From: Collinsella sp.
GTDB taxonomy: Bacteria > Actinomycetota > Coriobacteriia > Coriobacteriales > Coriobacteriaceae
NCBI GenBank assembly: GCA_019414345.1
Contig: DXMF01000036.1
Coordinates: forward strand, 1 to 49,403
Length of the DNA: 49,403 nucleotides
Direction of reading: 5' to 3'
A model generated the notes under the pieces. It saw only the letters and a list, made by a program, of their open reading frames with translations. It was not told the DNA's origin and did not search any database. Below, in pieces: positions 24,451 through 33,947 of this stretch; position 1 is the first letter of the stretch, and every line of letters starts with the position of its first letter. A program made the position numbers and the translations under genes.

Positions 24451-24643
24451 ATGGGATTCCTTCTTTCTATTTCACGTTTGCGACGGCTTATGATACGGCA
24501 ACATTGAGCGCAGCCTTGCGCAAACACAGACTAAGATGCCGCAATAGTTCTCAGGCAACAGCCGAATTGCCCACCGCGGAGAGCTGATTCGCGGCATAAT
24601 TAACAACTGACATATGAGTTTGATAGAACAGTTGCGAGGCGCT

Positions 24644-25345
24644 ATGGAAGAATCGATGCACGTCGGCGAGCAGGAAACGAGCCTACAGGACCAGTCCTAC
24701 CACACCATTCGACGCAAAATCGTCTACCTGGACTACAAGCCGGGCGAAAAGCTGGGCGTCAAGCAACTTTGCGACGACCTAGATATGGGGCGCACCCCTG
24801 TGCGCGAGGCTTTGGTTCGTTTGGCGCAGGAAGGCCTGGTGCGCACCGTGCCCCAGAGCGGTACCTACGTCTCGCCCATCAACCTCACCCTTGCCGAGAG
24901 TGCCTGTTACATCCGCGAGCATCTGGAAAAGCAGGTGATTGTGGAGTGCTGTGCGCGCGCCACGTCGGCCGGCATCGAGCAGCTCGACCGCGCCATCGTG
25001 CTGCAGGAAAAGGCCATGGCCGAAGAGGATCGCATCGGCTTCTTTTTGAGCGACAACCTCATGCATCACATGATTTTTAGCATCGCATGTCGCAGCACCG
25101 TGTGGTCGTGGCTCGAAGAGACCAATGCCGACCTGGAGCGCTTCCGCTGGCTGCGCGCCGCCACGCAGGTTCTCGACAATCAGGACATCGTGAACGAGCA
25201 CAAGCAGATTCGCCGCGCTATCGCCGGTCGCGACCCCATCGAAGCGAGCTTTTTGGTCAGCAAGCACCTGCATATGATGTTCCGCAACCAGACCGAGGTT
25301 CTGGACCAGTTCCCCGAGTACTTCGAGACCAGCAAGCTCCGCTAA
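24644..25345 (+). CDS. GntR family regulator, FadR/FCD subfamily
   Basis: A 233-residue repressor/activator. The N-terminal winged helix reads YHTIRRKIVYLDYKPGEKLGVKQLCDDLDMGRTPVREALVRLAQEGLVRTVPQSGTYVS, with the diagnostic GRTPVREAL recognition helix. The C-terminal FCD domain is helical and binds small acids via His/Asp residues (HHMIFSIACRS, NEHKQIRRAI). The start is uncertain: ATG 24644 has GAGG four bases upstream, while ATG 24614 is in frame with a CATAAT -10-like box just before it and might be leaderless. Divergent from yeiH, so it probably regulates that exporter. Its TAA is the first triplet of a dispersed repeat. Confidence 0.88.
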   Translation: MEESMHVGEQETSLQDQSYHTIRRKIVYLDYKPGEKLGVKQLCDDLDMGRTPVREALVRLAQEGLVRTVPQSGTYVSPINLTLAESACYIREHLEKQVIVECCARATSAGIEQLDRAIVLQEKAMAEEDRIGFFLSDNLMHHMIFSIACRSTVWSWLEETNADLERFRWLRAATQVLDNQDIVNEHKQIRRAIAGRDPIEASFLVSKHLHMMFRNQTEVLDQFPEYFETSKLR

Positions 25346-25394
25346 CCTGCCAAATAGGGACAGGTTCATTTTGGCAGGTTTTATCTGGGCAAAT
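25343..25394 (+). repeat. Dispersed hairpin repeat, copy 1
   Basis: Begins at the TAA stop of the GntR gene. AACCTGCCAAA and TTTGGCAGGTT arms enclose a loop with GGGACAGG, followed by TTATCTGGG. It differs from the 30.5 kb copy at about three of 52 positions. Confidence 0.85.
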
Positions 25395-25399
25395 GAAAC

Positions 25400-25436
25400 A
25401 AGGCCCGGCTCCGCTGCAACGGAGCCGGGCCTTGGT
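25400..25436. terminator. Bidirectional terminator between the GntR gene and glmS
   Basis: Perfect 14-bp stem AAGGCCCGGCTCCG / CGGAGCCGGGCCTT with a six-base loop. Confidence 0.85.
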
Positions 25437-25456
25437 CGCCAGAATGGCGGAACCAA

Positions 25457-27304
<1,848 letters not shown>

Positions 27305-27467
27305 AGGATAAATCCCTTCGTTCGCGTGACTGCAAGACGTCCACGCACAGGGGGCGCTGAGACGTATAACGTTCGAGTATTGTACTCACGCAAACGCAAG
27401 CTGATATACCAGAAGTGGTACCTCAACTTAGATACCACCCGATGCACACACGTCCAGCCGGTCCAAA

Positions 27468-27501
27468 CCACCACAAAGGCGCCTGTCCCCCTTCGTGGTG
27501 G
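27468..27501 (-). repeat. Hairpin with GGGACAGG loop and a different stem
   Basis: Arms CCACCACAAAGG and CCTTCGTGGTGG pair with one mismatch; on the minus strand the loop is GGGACAGGCG. The loop matches the 25.3 kb family but the stem sequence does not. Confidence 0.6.
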
Positions 27502-27518
27502 TCGCGTTGGCAACAGCG

Positions 27519-27574
27519 TTTCCCCAGATAAAACCTGCCAAAATAAACCTATCCCTTTTTGGTTGGTTTGGGAT
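27519..27574 (-). repeat. Dispersed hairpin repeat, copy 2 (inverted, one arm decayed)
   Basis: Minus-strand copy of the 25.3 kb repeat. The CCCCAGATAAAACCTGCC tail is intact, the loop reads GGGATAGG and the other arm has drifted. It lies within 20 bases of the LacI gene's -10-like box. Confidence 0.75.
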
Positions 27575-27593
27575 GCTACAATCTGGCTTGTAC

Positions 27594-27607
27594 TTGAAAC
27601 GCATCAA
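27594..27607. promoter_or_regulatory. LacI-type operator candidate
   Basis: TTGAAACGCATCAA: TTGA/TCAA arms around a central CG, the usual layout of LacI-family operators, ten bases before the LacI start codon. Confidence 0.5.
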
Positions 27608-27617
27608 AGGGGCCGCT

Positions 27618-28727
27618 ATGGCAAAGGTAAAAATCAGCGACGTCGCGCGCGAGGCCGGAGTTTCGCTGGGCACGGTTTCCAACGCGCTCAACCACCCCGA
27701 AAAGCTGCGCCCCGAAACCCTCAAGCTCATCAACGAGACCATCAATCGCCTTGGCTACCTGCCCAACCAAAGCGCTCGTCAGCTCGCGGGCGGCGCCACC
27801 AAGTCCTTTGGCCTGGTGCTCCCCCGTCTCGATCACGGCTTTTCGCTCCAAATCGCCAGCGGCGCCCACAACGAGGCCCGCAAGCACGGCTACGACCTGC
27901 TCATCGCCAACGCCGATAACGACGATATTCTCGAGGACCATTACCTGCGCTACTTTATGGGCACCCAAATGTCCGGCGTCATGGTTCAGCCCATGGCATC
28001 CCCCGACTGGCACCCCGCCATGGCTAAGATGCCCGTGCCGATCGTCCACCTGGACATCCATTGCTCCGAGCCCGGCTACTACGTAGCGGCCGACAACGAG
28101 GCCCAGGGTCGCATCATTGCCGAACTCGCCATCGCCCGCGGCGCGCACCATATTGTCGTCGTCGGCCGAGCAGCATTTATGCAGCTCACCCTACGTGTGC
28201 TTGGCATTCACAAGGCCCTCGCTCTGCACCCCGATATCAAGATCGAAGTCATCGACGCCGGCGAATGGAATACCGCTGCCGACGGCTACGGCATCGGTGC
28301 CCAAATCGCCGAGCGCCCCGCGAACGAACGCCCCGATTTTGTCGTCGGCCTGACCGACGTGTTGGCCTCGGGCGTTATCTCGGCGCTGGTCGACAAGGGC
28401 ATCTCTGTCCCCGGGCAAGTACGCGTGGCCGGATGCGACGGCAACCCGCTCGCTTGGAGCGGATCAGTCCCGCTCACTACGGTAGCGCCCCCGGGCTACG
28501 AGATTGGCCGCAAGGGTGTCCAACTGCTGATGGAGCAAATCGAGAACAAGGCCCCGGCAAAGATCAAGCATATCCGTGTCGGCTCCGTAGCGCGTACCGT
28601 CACCGCAGTCGCCGCCGAGGATATCAACCGCCAAGAACTGGTACGTCCGTTCCTACTGGAACGCGCCAGCACCCAGGCAAGCAGCCAGACCGACGCCACG
28701 GCCATCAACCTCGGTGCGTATCTATAG
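27618..28727 (+). CDS. LacI family transcriptional regulator
   Basis: A 369-residue sugar-type repressor. The DNA-binding domain opens with KVKISDVAREAGVSLGTVSNALNHPEKLRPETLKLINETINRLGYLPNQSARQLAGG (HTH plus hinge helix). It is followed by a periplasmic-binding-protein-like effector domain containing GLVLPRLDHGFSLQIASGAH and VVGLTDVLASGVISALVDKGISVPGQVRVAGCDGNP. The ATG at 27618 has AAAGGGG; the frame reads further upstream through a repeat. No sugar-transport genes are adjacent, so the effector is unknown. The convergent HAD phosphatase of the beta-phosphoglucomutase type is the only carbohydrate-like neighbour. Confidence 0.92.
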   Translation: MAKVKISDVAREAGVSLGTVSNALNHPEKLRPETLKLINETINRLGYLPNQSARQLAGGATKSFGLVLPRLDHGFSLQIASGAHNEARKHGYDLLIANADNDDILEDHYLRYFMGTQMSGVMVQPMASPDWHPAMAKMPVPIVHLDIHCSEPGYYVAADNEAQGRIIAELAIARGAHHIVVVGRAAFMQLTLRVLGIHKALALHPDIKIEVIDAGEWNTAADGYGIGAQIAERPANERPDFVVGLTDVLASGVISALVDKGISVPGQVRVAGCDGNPLAWSGSVPLTTVAPPGYEIGRKGVQLLMEQIENKAPAKIKHIRVGSVARTVTAVAAEDINRQELVRPFLLERASTQASSQTDATAINLGAYL

Positions 28728-28753
28728 CACGCCCGCGAGTATGCTAAGTCGCC

Positions 28754-28801
28754 GCTTAAGCAAAAGGGGCCCGACCATTGCCGGACCCCTTTTGCTTAAG
28801 C
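28754..28801. terminator. Bidirectional terminator between the LacI and HAD genes
   Basis: A 20-bp stem GCTTAAGCAAAAGGGG..CCG / CGG..CCCCTTTTGCTTAAGC with one mismatch, carrying A4 and T4 for both convergent genes. Confidence 0.85.
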
Positions 28802-28840
28802 GCAAACGTAAGCAATTGCTCGTTTCAACGCCGCAATTGT

Positions 28841-29491
28841 CTAGCGCACGGCCTTGACCGCCGCCGCCAGATCGAACAGCGTATCGAGCACGGCCTCGCA
28901 GCCATCCACCACGTCCTGCGGCAGCGGCACGATATCGGGGACGGCAAAGACATGGCAGCCGGCCGTAATGCCCGAGACGCAGCCGTTGCGCGAATCCTCG
29001 ACCACGGCACATTCCTCGGGAGCAAAGCCCGCGCGCTCGCAGGCAAGCAGATACATCTCGGGGTCGGGCTTGCCGTGCACGACGTCCTCGCCACACGTTA
29101 CCGTTTCAAACTTGTCAAAGAGGCCAACCATCTTAAGGTTGCGCTCGGCCGTAACGAGGCGCGACGACGTCGCTAGACCAACGTGATAGCCCGCAGCCAG
29201 CAGCTCGTCTAGGCACTCGGCGGCGCCGGCCTTAAGTTCCAGTTCGGTCTTGACCATCTCGTCGCGAATCTCCTTGTGGCGACGATAGATCGCCTCGGTG
29301 GTTTCGTGGCTGCCATAATGTTTATCGAGGATGTCCATAACATCGGGCAGCGTGCGGCCGATAAACTGATGGATCAGCGCTTCATCAATCGCGAGCCCCA
29401 GCTCAGCGGCGCCTGCCTTCCAGGCCTTAATCCCCAAACGCTCGGTATCGACCAGCGTTCCATCCATGTCAAAAATAACAGCCTTGATCAT
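28841..29491 (-). CDS. HAD superfamily hydrolase, beta-phosphoglucomutase/phosphatase-like
   Basis: A 216-residue HAD phosphatase: motif I FDMDGTLVDTE (nucleophile Asp8, acid/base Asp10), a helical cap, motif II ATSSRL, motif III lysine in CGEDVVHGKPDPEMYLLA and motif IV VVEDSRNG. This is the arrangement of the YcjU/GS1/pyrimidine-sugar phosphatase group; the exact sugar or nucleotide substrate cannot be read from the sequence. GGGGG lies six bases before the ATG at 29491; the longer frame begins in the promoter. It is divergent from larE with a perfect palindrome between them. Confidence 0.9.
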   Translation of the reverse strand: MIKAVIFDMDGTLVDTERLGIKAWKAGAAELGLAIDEALIHQFIGRTLPDVMDILDKHYGSHETTEAIYRRHKEIRDEMVKTELELKAGAAECLDELLAAGYHVGLATSSRLVTAERNLKMVGLFDKFETVTCGEDVVHGKPDPEMYLLACERAGFAPEECAVVEDSRNGCVSGITAGCHVFAVPDIVPLPQDVVDGCEAVLDTLFDLAAAVKAVR

Positions 29492-29551
29492 ATCGGTCCC
29501 CCATCGACTCTCGCTGTCGCGTTGCTGTAACTCTACCGCATTTGGCAACTT

Positions 29552-29568
29552 GTATATAACGTATATAC
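29552..29568. promoter_or_regulatory. Palindrome in the HAD-larE divergent promoter region
   Basis: GTATATA-ACG-TATATAC, perfect 7-bp arms, about 60 bp before the HAD start and 97 bp before larE. Could be a repressor site or only an AT-rich promoter. Confidence 0.35.
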
Positions 29569-29664
29569 CATATTGCACTTTCGTTACATAGGTAGAAGTC
29601 TTATGGCAAGTAACGCATTAGGATTATAGTTTTCGATCGAGTACTCAACGATAAGGACCGTTTC

Positions 29665-30543
29665 ATGATTTTAGACACCACGGCACCCGCAGAGGAGCTT
29701 CAAGACAAGCTATCGGCGCTCGAACAGCTGCTTTTGGCATACGGGCGCGTGGCTATCGGGTTTTCCGGCGGCGTTGACAGCAGCTTTTTGGCCGCCGTAT
29801 GCGCCCGCATCATGCCTACCAATACCCTCCTCGTCCATCTCACCACGCCGCTCATCGGCACGCCCGAGCAGGCCTCGTTTGAGCGGTCCGTTGATGGACA
29901 AGCCAATGAAGGGGCACATTTTAAGCTCCCCGTGCTCAATCTTTCGGTCGATCAGCTGCAGCTCCCCCAAGTAGCCTGCAACGATGCTAATCGCTGCTAC
30001 CACTGCAAGCACGCCGGCTTTACCGCCATCGTCAACCACGCCAAGTCGCTCGGCTTTCCCACCGTCATCGATGGCAGCAATGCAAGCGATCGCGGTGACT
30101 ACCGCCCCGGCATGCGTGCGGCAGAAGAGCTCGGCGTACGCTCCCCTCTCATGGAGGTCGGCTTTACCAAGGACGAAGAGCGCGAGCTGCTGCGCGCATG
30201 GGGCTATCCCGTTTGGAACCTGCCGGCGGGAGCATGTCTTGCCACCCGCGTCCCCACGGGCGAGGAGCTTACGCGCGAGAAGGTCGATTTGATCCGCACC
30301 TGCGAGGACTACCTGCACGATCTTGACCTGGCACAGGTACGCGCGCGCTTGGTCGGCGGCTGCATGCATATCGAGGCCGCACCCGCAGATGTCGCCAAGA
30401 TTGCCGCGCTCGGCGGCACCGCCGTCGATGCCGAGGGCAAGACCCCGCTGCCCGCCGCCATCGAGTCCGCGCTGCGCGGGCTGGGCTGCGACCATATCTC
30501 CCCCGAGGTTACCCCCTACATCCACGGCAACATGAACCAGTAA
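29665..30543 (+). CDS. larE: LarE-type ATP-dependent sulfur transferase
   Basis: A 292-residue PP-loop enzyme of the LarE family, which adds sulfur to the pyridinium precursor of the nickel-pincer cofactor of lactate racemase. Visible features: SGGVDS adenylation loop (34-39), NRCYHCK (Cys111, Cys114) and PAGACLATR (Cys191). The three-cysteine pattern is that of LarE proteins holding a [4Fe-4S] cluster that supplies sulfur catalytically, unlike the single-cysteine, self-sacrificing Lactobacillus enzyme. AAGGAC precedes the ATG. No larA, larB or larC is nearby, so a partner must be elsewhere or the substrate differs. Its TAA is the first triplet of a dispersed repeat. Confidence 0.88.
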   Translation: MILDTTAPAEELQDKLSALEQLLLAYGRVAIGFSGGVDSSFLAAVCARIMPTNTLLVHLTTPLIGTPEQASFERSVDGQANEGAHFKLPVLNLSVDQLQLPQVACNDANRCYHCKHAGFTAIVNHAKSLGFPTVIDGSNASDRGDYRPGMRAAEELGVRSPLMEVGFTKDEERELLRAWGYPVWNLPAGACLATRVPTGEELTREKVDLIRTCEDYLHDLDLAQVRARLVGGCMHIEAAPADVAKIAALGGTAVDAEGKTPLPAAIESALRGLGCDHISPEVTPYIHGNMNQ

Positions 30544-30592
30544 CCTGCCAAAAAGGGACAGGTTTATTTTGGCAGGTTTTATCTGGGGAAAT
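30541..30592 (+). repeat. Dispersed hairpin repeat, copy 3
   Basis: Starts at the larE stop codon TAA. AACCTGCCAAAA / TTTTGGCAGGTT arms with GGGACAGG in the loop and TTATCTGGGG after. 36 bases (30551-30586) are identical to 32638-32673. Confidence 0.88.
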
Positions 30593-30662
30593 ATCGCGAG
30601 GCAGTCGCCCCTCTAGCACCCATCAAACTTCGAGAGACGATAGAGGGGCAATTCGGCTGCAT

Positions 30663-32363
30663 CTACTTCTTCCGATAGCGGCGGTTGCGGCTCGTCGACG
30701 AACCCATTACTTCGATGAGTCCTTTATCCGCCATTTTTGGCAGATGGTAGCGGACGGACGAAATTTTGACCCCCGATGCAACCGCTATTTCTCGCGCCGT
30801 CATATCCACTTCGGCGCTGAGAGCCTCCAGGATCCTATCCGCTGTCGAAGCTGACGATTCTCTGCTCATATCGATAATCTCAAACGTGTCTTTGCCACAT
30901 TTTGACAGGACATGTTTATCGACAAGATCCCCGCAGATCAGGCGAATGTCATCCGAATCCCACTTCAGGGCCTCTCGTATTTTTTGAACATCGCATACGC
31001 ACCCATGCTCCCGCATAAACATGAGCAATGTTTCCTCGCGATCCGTCAGCTCGGTGCCCACATGGCTCTGAATCCACGTGCGGTTTTCAGCAAGCTCCGC
31101 CCCGTGCCGGGAAAGCAGCACCGTAAACGAATCGGCCTTAACGATAAATTTCGGCCTTCCAAGCGAACGAGACTCCATCTCGCGAATCATAGCCGGGATA
31201 CCAGATCCCTGGCTTTCTGCAACGGCCCCCTCGGCATGCTCTAACGGCGTCGCCCCCATTAGGCTCATGAGCTTTGGGTTTCGGCAGCGCGATTCCCCGT
31301 CTGCAAGATTGTCCACCGTCTTTCCTCCCCAAAGCCCACCGGGGTTTTTGATCTCTATTCTGTCTGGATAGATATCGACACTCACGGCCTGCCCCACAAA
31401 CATGGGCGAATATTCTCGATGGATGCAGGCATTTGCCAAGGCCTCGCGCAAAACCTCCTGGGGAACTTCCCAATCCTCCCTTCTGCCAGCACCTTGCACT
31501 ATCGCCGCTTTGCGCAAGTTCCGTCCAATCGCGGCAAGGGCATCTTCGATGCAAGCCGGAATCGGGCCATCGCACAACTGGCGGTCAATAAACCGGGGTT
31601 GCCCGGGTGCAGATTTTTCCACATCGGAATGGACAGCGACATCGATCATGAGTTTGGGATAGAACTGCTGGGGGTAAATTCCCGCCGACAGAAGCCCTGC
31701 GAGCTTCACCGCACCATCCTTTGTAGTGATATTGAGTCTGACCAGCTGCTTTTCCAGCGTATCGGCCCCGCGCAAAACGCGGGGGGTCTGCAGCCGGCGA
31801 TTTGCGATAATAGACCGCACGACATCTGGATCCAAATCCTCGACCGTTGCCTCCGAAACCACCGTGCCGTCTGCATCGCTCGGAAGCAACGCACTCTGCA
31901 GCTCATATAGCTCAGCGGGTGACATCTTGATATCTTTATCATCCACGCGCTTGTAGCTACCGTTCTGTACGCCGCGCGCGCCGATATAGCAGGGCTTCGC
32001 TTTAAGCTCAAGTTCAAAGATACGCACCAGAAGCACCTGGAGCCCGTCGACCTCGCCTCGATCAAGCTCGTACCGCGGCGCATGGGTCACCACTGCTGCT
32101 GAGCCTCCGTCTCCGATACCCGAAACAAACTGATCCCGCACCCTATCGATAGCAAAGTTAGCCGAAGGAACAAATCCTTCGGCTTCGTTTAGGCCCAAAA
32201 TAATGAGCCCACCCGCAGTGTTCGCAAAAGCGCTCACTGTCTCCCATACGTCTGCGCTCAATTTATTCATGCAGGCTTTAACTTCTACCGATGCGTCATC
32301 AGTCCCCCGCCTGCGAAGGCGCTCAACGATAAGGCCAAGAGGTTCATCCAGCAGCATTGGCAT
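30663..32363 (-). CDS. AlbA_2/Schlafen-like ATP-binding transcriptional regulator
   Basis: A 566-residue protein with three parts. Residues about 15-140 are an AlbA_2 (Schlafen-type) domain: ASVEVKACMNKLSADVWETVSAFANTAGGLIILGLNE. The middle (about 270-400) is a histidine-kinase-like ATPase fold of the HATPase_c_4 type: EVLREALANACIHREYSP, IEIKNPGGLWGG and GSGIPAMIREME. The end has winged-helix segments (ISSVRYHLPKMADKGLIEVMG) and a basic tail. Such proteins (COG2865) are annotated as predicted transcriptional regulators. It is lower in GC than its neighbours, bracketed by direct repeats and preceded by a dense cluster of TTTAGAGAGA sites, which suggests autoregulation and possible transfer. 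The start at 32363 or the ATG two codons later is possible. Confidence 0.85.
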   Translation of the reverse strand: MPMLLDEPLGLIVERLRRRGTDDASVEVKACMNKLSADVWETVSAFANTAGGLIILGLNEAEGFVPSANFAIDRVRDQFVSGIGDGGSAAVVTHAPRYELDRGEVDGLQVLLVRIFELELKAKPCYIGARGVQNGSYKRVDDKDIKMSPAELYELQSALLPSDADGTVVSEATVEDLDPDVVRSIIANRRLQTPRVLRGADTLEKQLVRLNITTKDGAVKLAGLLSAGIYPQQFYPKLMIDVAVHSDVEKSAPGQPRFIDRQLCDGPIPACIEDALAAIGRNLRKAAIVQGAGRREDWEVPQEVLREALANACIHREYSPMFVGQAVSVDIYPDRIEIKNPGGLWGGKTVDNLADGESRCRNPKLMSLMGATPLEHAEGAVAESQGSGIPAMIREMESRSLGRPKFIVKADSFTVLLSRHGAELAENRTWIQSHVGTELTDREETLLMFMREHGCVCDVQKIREALKWDSDDIRLICGDLVDKHVLSKCGKDTFEIIDMSRESSASTADRILEALSAEVDMTAREIAVASGVKISSVRYHLPKMADKGLIEVMGSSTSRNRRYRKK

Positions 32364-32627
32364 TCCGTCTCTCTAAAACGATAGATTTATCTCTCTAAAG
32401 TATAGTATATCTCCCTAACTTTAGAGAGATAAGCACCTTATTTTAGAGAGAAATTTAGAAAGATGTATCGAATTCACTGCTAGATTGCCTAATGTTATCT
32501 CTTTAACTGGCTTTCTTTTTAGAGAGACATTTAGAGAGACGAGCGCGACCTCTCTAATCATGGGCCCCTCTCTTTAAAGTGCGCACATCCCAACCGTACC
32601 TTAAGCTGCGGTGAAATAACTCACGAT
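32364..32627. promoter_or_regulatory. Cluster of TTTAGAGAGA motifs upstream of the Schlafen-like gene
   Basis: The 10-mer TTTAGAGAGA occurs exactly at 32420, 32442, 32518 and 32530 and inverted (TCTCTCTAAA) at 32368 and 32390. One-to-three-base variants occur near 32410, 32454, 32498, 32550 and 32569. Some pairs face each other to form palindromes around a GTATAGTATAT stretch that could hold the promoter. The density in about 210 bp points to a multi-site operator. Confidence 0.7.
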
Positions 32628-32679
32628 TAACCCACCGAAAAGGGACAGGTTTATTTTGGCAGGTTTTATCTGGTTAAAC
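32628..32679 (+). repeat. Dispersed hairpin repeat, copy 4
   Basis: Same orientation as the 30.5 kb copy; identical over 36 bases, but the left arm reads AACCCACCGAAAA. The Schlafen-like gene lies between copies 3 and 4. Confidence 0.85.
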
Positions 32680-32833
32680 GCCGGACAGCCCCATATGCAC
32701 AACCGCTGCAGTTCCATATGAGGCAAATGAATCAGTAGCGTCTATCCCAAATCTTGAGTATTTGTTCGACAAAACGGCCTCTGCCAGCTCCTGCTAGACT
32801 GGTAGACTCCCAACCGTCCATCCAGGAGCCTCC

Positions 32834-33817
32834 ATGTCGCGCAAGTCCGCCTACAAGCAAGTACTTTCCATCGGCACCGCCGTGGTGCTGGGGTTTGCGC
32901 TGTTTACGGGGTCGCTTGATGGAGCGCCCAAGCTGCTGTCGCCGCAAAGTGACGAGCAGGCGGCGGCTCTGGCCGAGAAACAAAACGAGAGTCCCAGCCG
33001 CACCGACGACGAGACAGCCCTGGTTGCCCGACTCGAATCGGGAACAGCGAGCTCCTCGGACTCTCAAAACAGCCAGGATGCTGGCGATGGCCCCGATTCC
33101 GCCGCGACCGACACCGGTGACGACGCCTCCGAGGACAGTGCCGCCACCCCCATCGACGAGGTCGAAAACCCCGATCTCGACCGGGCCCGCGGCGTATATC
33201 TCAGCAGTATTCCCGACTACGCCGGCAACCCCTACGTTGCCTTGCGCGCCGACAGCACGCACCCGCTCGGCACGCCGTCATTCACGCTCGATGAATACGT
33301 GCGTGCCACAGAAGAGGGCTGCTTTAAGAAGTTCTCCAAGCTCGACAGCTTGGGCCGCACCCGCAAAGCGCTCGCCTGCGTGGGCCCCGAATCGCTTGGT
33401 CAAGGCGAGCGCGGCGATATCTCGCGCATCCACCCCGCCGGCTGGCACCAGCAGCGCTACGACTTTATTCCAGGCCAGAGCCTGTACAACCGCTGCCACC
33501 TTATCGCTTGGTCGCTCTGCGGCGAAAACGCCAACCGCAAAAATCTCCTCACCGGCACGCGTTATCTCAACGAGACAGGCATGCTACCGTTTGAAGAGCA
33601 GATTCTCAACTACATCCGCGAAACGGGCAACCACGTGCTCTACCGCGTCACGCCCATGTATAACGAAGAGGAACTTGTCTGCCGTGGCGTGCGCCTTGAG
33701 GCTCAATCGGTCGAGGACCACGGCAAGACCCTCTGCTTCCACGTATATTGCTATAACCTACAGCCGCACGTGCAGGTCGACTACGCCACCGGCCGCAACC
33801 AGGCATCCGGAGACTAG
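32834..33817 (+). CDS. Secreted DNA/RNA non-specific endonuclease
   Basis: A 327-residue protein with an N-terminal membrane/signal helix (about residues 9-27), a Ser/Asp/Thr-rich spacer (about 50-110) and a C-terminal beta-beta-alpha-metal nuclease domain. The core reads YNRCHLIAWSLCGENANRKNLLTGTRYLNETGM; His222 is the general base and the Asn/Glu residues near 231-247 bind the metal. The usual DRGH is NRCH here, as in the DNA-entry nuclease branch. AGGAG lies seven bases before the ATG. It likely degrades extracellular nucleic acid at the cell surface for nutrition, DNA uptake or matrix turnover. Confidence 0.88.
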   Translation: MSRKSAYKQVLSIGTAVVLGFALFTGSLDGAPKLLSPQSDEQAAALAEKQNESPSRTDDETALVARLESGTASSSDSQNSQDAGDGPDSAATDTGDDASEDSAATPIDEVENPDLDRARGVYLSSIPDYAGNPYVALRADSTHPLGTPSFTLDEYVRATEEGCFKKFSKLDSLGRTRKALACVGPESLGQGERGDISRIHPAGWHQQRYDFIPGQSLYNRCHLIAWSLCGENANRKNLLTGTRYLNETGMLPFEEQILNYIRETGNHVLYRVTPMYNEEELVCRGVRLEAQSVEDHGKTLCFHVYCYNLQPHVQVDYATGRNQASGD

Positions 33818-33879
33818 TGCCGACCGCGCCGCCCGTAACCCAAAAAAATGATCCGTTTTCCTCCGTCCCCAAGGGATCA

Positions 33880-33914
33880 AAAAGGGCCGCCCCGGTTACC
33901 CAGGGCGGCCCTTG
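33880..33914 (-). terminator. Terminator of the EF-G-like gene
   Basis: Minus strand AAGGGCCGCCC / GGGCGGCCCTT stem followed by T-rich sequence, 33 bases beyond the stop. Confidence 0.85.
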
Positions 33915-33947
33915 CATCGGCATGCATGTTGCAGGCAAAATCGCACG

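Larger units (their letters stand above)
27305..27617. other. Divergent glmS / LacI promoter region
   Basis: Holds both promoters, two inverted-orientation hairpin repeats (27468-27501 and 27519-27574), a TACAAT -10-like box and a LacI-type palindrome. No gene is seen. Confidence 0.5.

Noticed and set aside
27305..27430. glmS ribozyme in the glmS leader
   Set aside because: The conserved core of the ribozyme could not be recognised; the leader is short and shows only promoter-like sequence.
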